This document shows positions 31,652 through 37,039 of a DNA stretch of 37,039 bases, piece by piece. Origin of the DNA: an uncultured Alphaproteobacteria bacterium (GTDB taxonomy: Bacteria > Pseudomonadota > Alphaproteobacteria > RF32 > CAG-239); contig CAKQMD010000016.1 of the NCBI GenBank assembly GCA_934254925.1, positions 1 through 37,039 on the forward strand. The letters run 5' to 3'. The notes beneath the pieces are model-generated. The model was not told where the DNA came from, searched no databases, and worked only from the letters and a program-made list of their open reading frames with translations. Within the stretch, counting starts at the first letter, position 1. Each line of letters begins with the position of its first letter. The translations under genes were made by a program, and so were the position numbers.

Positions 31652-31793
31652 AAAAAACCTCTAAAACCGATAGGTGGCAGGATTATTTTTTGAACTTATA
31701 TTAACTTTATTAAAATAAATTAAAAAATAGATGATTATTTAGAAAAAGTGTTATAGCATAGCCGCATAGTCAGGATATAGGAAGGATCTAGTC

Positions 31794-32975
31794 ATGAGCG
31801 CCAATTTCCCCAATCACTTCAGCCACCGTTACGAACTTCGCCTGGATCAAAAGCCGGCCAAGGCCACGGACCGGATTTCGCTGGAGATTTTGTATCCCGG
31901 GCTTTTGTTTGCCGGTGTTTTGCTGTTTATCGGGCTTTATGAACTGTTGAACGGTTTCAAACATCCGCAAACCGTTTTTGACGATTTGGTCGCTTCCGGA
32001 GACGTTTCTTTACACCAACCCTGGTTCAGCCCGGCTTTTTTTGACGTTGTGATCATTGCCGTCGGCGTCGGCATCATTATTTCCTTGCTGGTTTCTTATG
32101 TGCGCTATAAAAAAATCATCGTCAACGATGACAAGGTTGAGATCGTCCATCGTCCCTTTCTGGGGCCCAAACGCGGCTACGTGGAAAAAATCTCCACCTA
32201 TGAAGGCGTGCGTTATCGCATAGAGTTTTACCAATTCGGCTTTCTGAATAAAAACCGTTACATCGTAGAGCTTTACCACCGCGACCCCGCAAAGATCGTC
32301 CCTCTCTATATTTCCATGTCGGACAAGCATGTGCGCCGCATTTGGGAATATTATGCCAAAGCCTTTAACCTCCCGACCCTGGTCACCACCGACGAAGGCT
32401 TGGTGCGCCGCAATGTCGAAGACCTTGACAAGTCCCTGATCACTTTGGCCAAAGCCGGAAAAGTCAAGGATGATTATGATGCCGACGAACGCCTGCCTGC
32501 CGGCATTGCTTATGTCCGCAAAAAAGACAAGATCATTTTGAAAGCCCGCAAAATCATTTGGGACGCCTATAATTTTATTGCCCTCGGCGCTCTTTTGTTT
32601 TTGCTGTTGGCAGTAGCGGTCCTGAGCTTTGGCACGTCTTTCCGTCAGGCGTTTTCTCCTTTGGAACTGGGAGCCTTTTATCTTGCGGTGGGGATTGTTT
32701 TTGTCGTCGCGGTTTTCGTCTTGTTCCGCAAAGACAAGCTGGTGATAAAAAAACACAAATTGGTCCATACGCACAAATATCTGCTGTTTTCGCATAAAAA
32801 CGACGAGATTTTGAAAAAAGACATTGAGGCGATAGAGGTCAGCGTCAATCCGGCGACAGGGCGCCAATGCGTCGCCGTCATTTCTGATGCCAAAACCATT
32901 ACCTTTGCCAAAAAAGTGCCGTTGGAAGGCCTGCGCTGGATCAGAAAGTTTTTAATTCACGTGGTGATAAAATAA
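31794..32975 (+). CDS. Duplicated membrane protein with PH-like domains
   Basis: A 393-residue inner-membrane protein made of two copies of one unit: a pair of membrane helices followed by a beta-rich soluble domain. Unit 1 has helices at about 24-48 and 80-102, then KKIIVNDDKVEIVHRPFLG and PLYISMSDKHVRRI. Unit 2 has helices at about 255-285 and 288-312, then KDKLVIKKHKLVHTHKYLLFSHK and EAIEVSVNPATG. The soluble parts resemble the bacterial PH-like (YdbS/bPH2) fold, as inferred from the TM-pair plus beta pattern; I could not check it. The ATG follows GGAAGGATC. It is divergent from the diguanylate cyclase, 142 bases apart. Function unknown. Confidence 0.65.
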   Translation: MSANFPNHFSHRYELRLDQKPAKATDRISLEILYPGLLFAGVLLFIGLYELLNGFKHPQTVFDDLVASGDVSLHQPWFSPAFFDVVIIAVGVGIIISLLVSYVRYKKIIVNDDKVEIVHRPFLGPKRGYVEKISTYEGVRYRIEFYQFGFLNKNRYIVELYHRDPAKIVPLYISMSDKHVRRIWEYYAKAFNLPTLVTTDEGLVRRNVEDLDKSLITLAKAGKVKDDYDADERLPAGIAYVRKKDKIILKARKIIWDAYNFIALGALLFLLLAVAVLSFGTSFRQAFSPLELGAFYLAVGIVFVVAVFVLFRKDKLVIKKHKLVHTHKYLLFSHKNDEILKKDIEAIEVSVNPATGRQCVAVISDAKTITFAKKVPLEGLRWIRKFLIHVVIK

Positions 32976-32978
32976 CCT

Positions 32979-33007
32979 TTGCCATATAAGCTAAAAGTGA
33001 TTATATA
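32979..33007 (+). promoter_or_regulatory. Promoter of the yfgM-bamB-der operon
   Basis: TTGCCA (32979-32984), a 17-base spacer and TATATA (33002-33007), about 33 bases before the ATG at 33041, which has a GAGGAG site. Confidence 0.6.
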
Positions 33008-33040
33008 GAAAGACAAAACAGTTTAACGAGGAGCAACTAA

Positions 33041-33721
33041 ATGAGTAAAAAGACCAAATTATCGGCCGCCGATGACAATTTTCTGCGTGAAATTGCCGAA
33101 GACGTAAAAAATGACAATCTCAAAAAACTCTGGGACAAATACGGATTGTTCGTCGTTTTGTTTGTCGCGGTGGTTTTGGCCGTTGCCGTAAGTTATGAAA
33201 GCATCAAAAATTGGCGTAACAAAGGGTATGAAGAGCTTTCCAACGCCTTTGCCGTCGCCATGTCTTTGGAGACTCAGGGCCGTTATGAAGAAAGTCTGTC
33301 CTTGTTGCAGCAAATCGTTGATAAAAAAGGCATATACAGTGAGCTGGCGCGCCTGCAGATGGCCAACGTCCGCCTTGCTCAGGGCAAAACCGAGGAAGCC
33401 GCCGCCTTGCTGCAAAACCTGGTGGACGACGATGATCTTATGCCGGAGCTAAAAGACGTTGCCGCCGTTAAACTGGCGTCTTACAAGCTGGACAATGCGC
33501 CGCGTGCGGAAGTTGAAGCCTTGTTACAGCCTCTGGCGGGTTCAAATGGCAAATGGAGCCCGATCGCCAAGGAAATGCTGGCTTTGTTGGAACTGCGCGA
33601 GGGCAATGTTTCTGCTGCTCAAACGCTTTATCGTGAAATTGCCGACACGCCCGAAATTCCCGACAGTCTCAAGGTTAGGGCACGGGATATGCTCTCGATT
33701 ATTTCAGATCCTCAAAATTAA
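33041..33721 (+). CDS. YfgM-like membrane-anchored TPR protein
   Basis: A 226-residue protein with one N-terminal membrane anchor (about 35-54, FVVLFVAVVLAVAVSY) and a periplasmic helical repeat region. It is the PF09976-type YfgM family, which works with the SecYEG/PpiD periplasmic chaperone network. The repeat pattern SLSLLQQIVDKKGIYSELARLQMANVRLAQGKTEEA fits TPR helices. It lies 14 bases before bamB, the standard neighbour, and opens the yfgM-bamB-der set. Confidence 0.88.
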   Translation: MSKKTKLSAADDNFLREIAEDVKNDNLKKLWDKYGLFVVLFVAVVLAVAVSYESIKNWRNKGYEELSNAFAVAMSLETQGRYEESLSLLQQIVDKKGIYSELARLQMANVRLAQGKTEEAAALLQNLVDDDDLMPELKDVAAVKLASYKLDNAPRAEVEALLQPLAGSNGKWSPIAKEMLALLELREGNVSAAQTLYREIADTPEIPDSLKVRARDMLSIISDPQN

Positions 33722-33735
33722 CGGAGAAAAGTTTC

Positions 33736-35067
33736 ATGACCGTTTCGATACTCAAAAAAACAGTACTGTGTTCTTTGGTTTTGGCGCTTTCGGGCTGTGG
33801 CCTTTTCAGTAAGGATAAAATTCAGCTTGACGGCGAACGTCTGGCCGTTTTGAAGGAAAATTACGATCTGGCGCCCGACTATGCTCCCGGGGCTTACAAG
33901 ATAAAGCTTCCCAAACCTTATGAAAATTCCCAATGGTCACAAAACGGCGGAAACTCAGAACATAACCTCGGACACCTCGCCGCTGGGGATAAACTGAAAG
34001 AGGCTTGGAGCAGCTCGTTTGGCGAAGGTTCGTCCAAGCGCGATTTTCTCATTTCCGCGCCGATCGTCGCTCATCAGGTTGTTTTTACCATTGATGCCGA
34101 CGCCGAGGTCAGCGCTTTCAGGTTGGATAACGGCAAAAAGATCTGGTCGCGTCGCTTAAAACCCCTAAACCGCGACGATAAGTCCGTGGCCATGAAAGGT
34201 GCCGGCTTGGCCGTTTTTGACAAGAAGCTGTATGCCACCACCGGTTTCGGCGGCGTTTTCTGCCAAGATATGGTCAGCGGCAATGTCTTGTGGCGCTATG
34301 ATACCGAAGCCCCGATCCGCATTGCTCCGACCGTCAACAACAATTTGGTCTTTGTGCAAACCATCGCCAATAAACTGATCGCTCTGGACGCCAAAAACGG
34401 CAAGGAGTTGTGGAAATATGAGACTTCGACGGAAATGACCACGGTTGTCGGCGGTGCCAGTCCGGCCTACAGTCCGCGGCAGGATGTTTTGGTTGCGGCT
34501 TTTTCCAACGGCGAGCTTCGCGCTTTCAAAGCCTCGACGGGAACGCCGCTTTGGGGAGACATGATCGTTTCTCCCAAACGGACCAATGCCCTGGCTGACA
34601 TCACCGCCATCAAGGCCAATCCCGTGATTGCGGATGACAAGGTGTTTGTCGTCGGCAACAACAGCTTGCTGGCCGCCATTGACCTGCGCACCGGTTCCCG
34701 CCTGTGGCAGCGGGAAGTCTCTTCCGACAATCAGCCCTGGGTCGCCGGCCGCTATTTGTATCTCTTAAGTAATGACTTTGAGCTGGTTGCGCTTGAAAAA
34801 GACACCGGCAAGATCATTTGGAACACCACCTTGCCCAACGGCGAGGAAGATGATGAGAAGAACGGTGTCTTTGCCTCGGGGCCGGTTTTGGTCAGCAATC
34901 GCCTGATTGCTGCCACTTCCAACGGCTATGTCTTCTCCGTTTCGCCCTACACCGGCGAGATCATCAGTTATCTTTCGGTGTCCGACGGCGTGGAGGTTTC
35001 TCCGGTGGTTGCCGATTCGGCAACGATTTTAACCACCAATGATGCTGACATCATTGCTTATAAATAG
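33736..35067 (+). CDS. bamB: Outer-membrane assembly lipoprotein BamB
   Basis: Beta-propeller lipoprotein of the BAM complex that inserts outer-membrane proteins such as the barrels at 186-1899. The lipobox is ALSGC with C21. The propeller blades show the repeated PQQ-like pattern (LDAKNGKELWKYE, FKASTGTPLWGD, IDLRTGSRLWQRE, LEKDTGKIIWNT). At 443 residues it is a little longer than E. coli BamB, usual for alphaproteobacteria. It is 14 bases after yfgM and 9 bases before der. Confidence 0.93.
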   Translation: MTVSILKKTVLCSLVLALSGCGLFSKDKIQLDGERLAVLKENYDLAPDYAPGAYKIKLPKPYENSQWSQNGGNSEHNLGHLAAGDKLKEAWSSSFGEGSSKRDFLISAPIVAHQVVFTIDADAEVSAFRLDNGKKIWSRRLKPLNRDDKSVAMKGAGLAVFDKKLYATTGFGGVFCQDMVSGNVLWRYDTEAPIRIAPTVNNNLVFVQTIANKLIALDAKNGKELWKYETSTEMTTVVGGASPAYSPRQDVLVAAFSNGELRAFKASTGTPLWGDMIVSPKRTNALADITAIKANPVIADDKVFVVGNNSLLAAIDLRTGSRLWQREVSSDNQPWVAGRYLYLLSNDFELVALEKDTGKIIWNTTLPNGEEDDEKNGVFASGPVLVSNRLIAATSNGYVFSVSPYTGEIISYLSVSDGVEVSPVVADSATILTTNDADIIAYK

Positions 35068-35076
35068 GAACAAGGT

Positions 35077-36450
35077 ATGAGTTTAAAAATTGCAATCATC
35101 GGTCGGCCCAATGTCGGAAAATCGACACTTTTCAACCGGTTGGTCGGTCGCAAGTTGGCCATCGTGCACGACAAGCCCGGCGTCACCCGTGATCGCAAAG
35201 AGGCGGCCGCCAAACTGTATGATCTGCAGTTTACGGTGGTAGATACCGCCGGTTATGAATATTCCAAGGAAGATTCTTTGGAAAAAAGAATGTGGGAGCA
35301 AACCCGGCGCGCCATTGCGGAAGCGGATGTCAGCCTGTTTTTGTATGATGCCCGTGACGGCCTGCAGCCTTATGACGAACATTTTGCCGAGCTTTTGCGA
35401 CAAAGCCATAAGCCGGTTATCTTGTTGGCGAACAAATGCGAAGGCAAACTGCAGGAAGACAGCGTCGGAGAAGCCTACAAACTGGGGTTCGGCCAGCCGA
35501 TTCCTTTTTCCGCGGAGCATGGTTTAGGGTTGCAGGACCTCTATGAAGCCCTCAAAGAATATGATCAGCCGAAAAAAGCCGCTCCGGCAACCGAGATTGT
35601 TGCGGCGCCGGAAGAAGACGATGAAAGTTACAAACGCCGACCGTTGCAGTTGGCGATCGTCGGCCGTCCAAACGTCGGCAAGTCGACCTTGGTCAATGCA
35701 TTGCTGAAAGACGAGAGAATGCTGACCGGTCCTGAGGCCGGAGTAACGCGCGATGCCATTACCACAGCTTGGGAGTGGCAAGGTCGCAAGGTCAATTTGG
35801 TTGATACGGCGGGGCTGCGTCGCCAGTCGCGAATCAGCGATTCTTTGGAAAAAATGTCGGCTGCCAGCACCAAACATGCGGCTTTTATGGCTCAGGTTGT
35901 TGTTTTGGTTTTGGATGCCGACGCTGTTTTGGATAAGCAGGATTTAACCATTGCCCGTCAGGTATTGGATGAAGGACGCGCTTTGGTTATTGCCGTCAAC
36001 AAATGGGACATTGCCAACCGCAAGGAAGCGTTGGAGCAGTTGAACTATAAGCTGAAAACCTCGTTGACTCAGGCGGAAGGCGTTCCGACGGTGACGATCT
36101 CCGCGTTGAAAGGTGAGGGGCTGGACAAATTGATGCGAGCGGTTTTCAAGGTATATGATCGTTGGAATTTGCGGATACCCACGGCGCCGTTGAACCAATG
36201 GTTTAATGAGCTGATAGACAATTACGCACCGCCGCTCGGCAAAAACAAACGTCGGATCAAGTTGCGCTACATCACACAGGCTAAAACGCGTCCGCCGTCA
36301 TTTTACATTTTTTCCAGCAATCCGGAGGGGCTGCCGGACGCCTACTTGCGTTATATCGCCAACAGTCTGCGTGAAACGTTTGATTTAGGCGGCATTCCTC
36401 TTCGCATTACTGTCCGCAAAACCAAGAATCCTTATGCGGATAAAGATTAG
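35077..36450 (+). CDS. der: Ribosome biogenesis GTPase Der (EngA)
   Basis: Essential GTPase with two tandem G domains that helps mature the 50S subunit. G1 of domain 1 is GRPNVGKSTLFN (around 8-19) with DTAGYE and NKCE. Domain 2 has GRPNVGKSTLVN (around 195-206), DTAGLRRQSR and NKWD. The C-terminal KH-like domain has PPLGKNKRRIKLRYITQAKTRPP and ends in FDLGGIPLRITVRKTKNPY. At 457 residues it is full length. It ends 3 bases from the convergent flagellin stop, with no terminator between them. Confidence 0.96.
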   Translation: MSLKIAIIGRPNVGKSTLFNRLVGRKLAIVHDKPGVTRDRKEAAAKLYDLQFTVVDTAGYEYSKEDSLEKRMWEQTRRAIAEADVSLFLYDARDGLQPYDEHFAELLRQSHKPVILLANKCEGKLQEDSVGEAYKLGFGQPIPFSAEHGLGLQDLYEALKEYDQPKKAAPATEIVAAPEEDDESYKRRPLQLAIVGRPNVGKSTLVNALLKDERMLTGPEAGVTRDAITTAWEWQGRKVNLVDTAGLRRQSRISDSLEKMSAASTKHAAFMAQVVVLVLDADAVLDKQDLTIARQVLDEGRALVIAVNKWDIANRKEALEQLNYKLKTSLTQAEGVPTVTISALKGEGLDKLMRAVFKVYDRWNLRIPTAPLNQWFNELIDNYAPPLGKNKRRIKLRYITQAKTRPPSFYIFSSNPEGLPDAYLRYIANSLRETFDLGGIPLRITVRKTKNPYADKD

Positions 36451-36453
36451 AGC

Positions 36454-37039
36454 TTAAAACAACTTCAAAATCGACTGCGAGGCTTGTGAGGCCAAAGACA
36501 AAGAATTGACCGCCAGCTGCTGCCTGGTTTGCAGGGCCAACATATTGGCCGATTCCTCATTCATATCGGCCAAAGTCAACTTGTCGGCGCCTTCGGTCAA
36601 AACGTTAATCAGATTTTGCGTGAAGTTTTCTCGCGTGGTAACAATTGAATAGTAATTGCCCAATTCCGAACTCATTTGACGGATTTGATTAAGCGCGTCA
36701 GTCAGTTCTTGGATTGATTTGACCACATCACCTTGGTTTTGCCAATCGGTGGTCACCAAGCCCAAAGCTTGGGCCGAAGCGTCTTTTCCTTGCACGGAAA
36801 GCTGCGCCGACCGATTTTCGTTAAAAGTCACCGTCAAATCCTGCTCCCGCAACAGATTAATCCCTTTGTAAGAGCTGTCCTTGATCAGAGAATCATATTG
36901 CTTAATAATCTCAGCATACTGCTTGCCGTCGGTCTTTTTCTCATAAACCTGCGACGTCGCCCAATATGTCAGATTCGGCAAAGGCGGTTGGATATAGGTC
37001 TCTCCTTCGACTTTTTGATACTCCGGCGGCGTGTCTTTG
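36454..37039 (-). CDS. Flagellin, C-terminal fragment (runs off the right edge)
   Basis: The minus-strand frame stays open to position 37039 and gives about 194 residues of the C-terminal part of a flagellin. Its last 90 or so residues are nearly identical to the complete copy (same ...TRQQLAVNSLSLASQASQSILKLF end, including a 51-bp DNA match). Upstream of the conserved IIKQYDSLIKDSSYKG helix, the visible linker (KDTPPEYQKVEGETYIQPPLP) is Pro-rich, but the insert of the complete gene does not appear. No internal start codon should be used. It is convergent with der, 3 bases apart. Confidence 0.93.
   Translation of the reverse strand, partial: KDTPPEYQKVEGETYIQPPLPNLTYWATSQVYEKKTDGKQYAEIIKQYDSLIKDSSYKGINLLREQDLTVTFNENRSAQLSVQGKDASAQALGLVTTDWQNQGDVVKSIQELTDALNQIRQMSSELGNYYSIVTTRENFTQNLINVLTEGADKLTLADMNEESANMLALQTRQQLAVNSLSLASQASQSILKLF
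36517..36567. repeat. 51-bp perfect repeat shared with the complete flagellin
   Basis: Identical to 7283-7333 within the C-terminal flagellin coding region. Neighbouring bases of the two copies differ at many synonymous sites. Confidence 0.85.

Noticed and set aside
31758..31770. 13-base match with 22347-22359 (ATAGCCGCATAGT) in two promoter regions
   Set aside because: About ten chance 13-base pairs are expected in 37 kb, so this is no evidence of a shared operator.

Overview
This window looks like a chromosomal segment of an alphaproteobacterium of moderate GC content, probably an uncultured host-associated lineage. The evidence is the gene set and order: fpg, a small secreted protein, enoyl-CoA hydratase, rpsT, dnaA, dnaN and recF on one strand; a lolA-xthA pair; HPr with a mannose-family EIIA; and yfgM-bamB-der. 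Small flagellins that start MTNSISL and end SILKLF are also present. The exact order or family is inference. There are no transposases, integrases, tRNAs, rRNAs or CRISPR arrays that I can see.

Layout. Both ends lie inside flagellin genes: positions 1-22 are the first seven codons of one (minus strand) and 36454-37039 is the C-terminal part of another. A third, complete flagellin (7220-9307) carries an insert of about 430 residues in place of the usual variable domain, made of a beta-helix-like segment and a DUF1566/C-type-lectin-like segment. This is the most unusual object here. Positions 186-1899 hold two tandem outer-membrane beta-barrel paralogues. Positions 2062-4656 hold a coiled-coil protein of unknown function, then exonuclease III and LolA. 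Positions 5057-7109 form a minus-strand operon: an unknown protein, EIIA, HPr and an orphan DNA methyltransferase. Positions 9411-16228 form the replication and translation block, with a 508-bp gene-free gap upstream of dnaA that is rich in GANTC sites, and a long inverted repeat between dnaA and dnaN.

Positions 16277-20925 are plus-strand accessory genes: a degenerate UbiB-like protein in the place where ubiB normally sits, a J-domain protein, an acetyltransferase-like protein, luxS coupled to a GDSL hydrolase, and a cold-shock protein; a DUF4186 gene runs the other way. Positions 20929-26125 mix a PhoB-type regulator, rpe, a Dps-like ferritin, class II aldolase with a 17-bp palindrome at its start site, small unknown genes and a SemiSWEET transporter. 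Positions 25865-31651 are a tight five-gene minus-strand operon: diguanylate cyclase, RNA m5U methyltransferase, lipoprotein, transketolase and SemiSWEET. Positions 31794-36450 hold a duplicated membrane protein and the yfgM-bamB-der envelope/ribosome cluster.

Together the genes suggest a motile, sugar-using cell: aldolase, transketolase, epimerase and a sugar transporter. It has PTS-type regulation, c-di-GMP signalling and LuxS-type methyl-cycle recycling, and may have reduced respiratory quinone functions. That last point rests only on the decayed ubiB-like gene.
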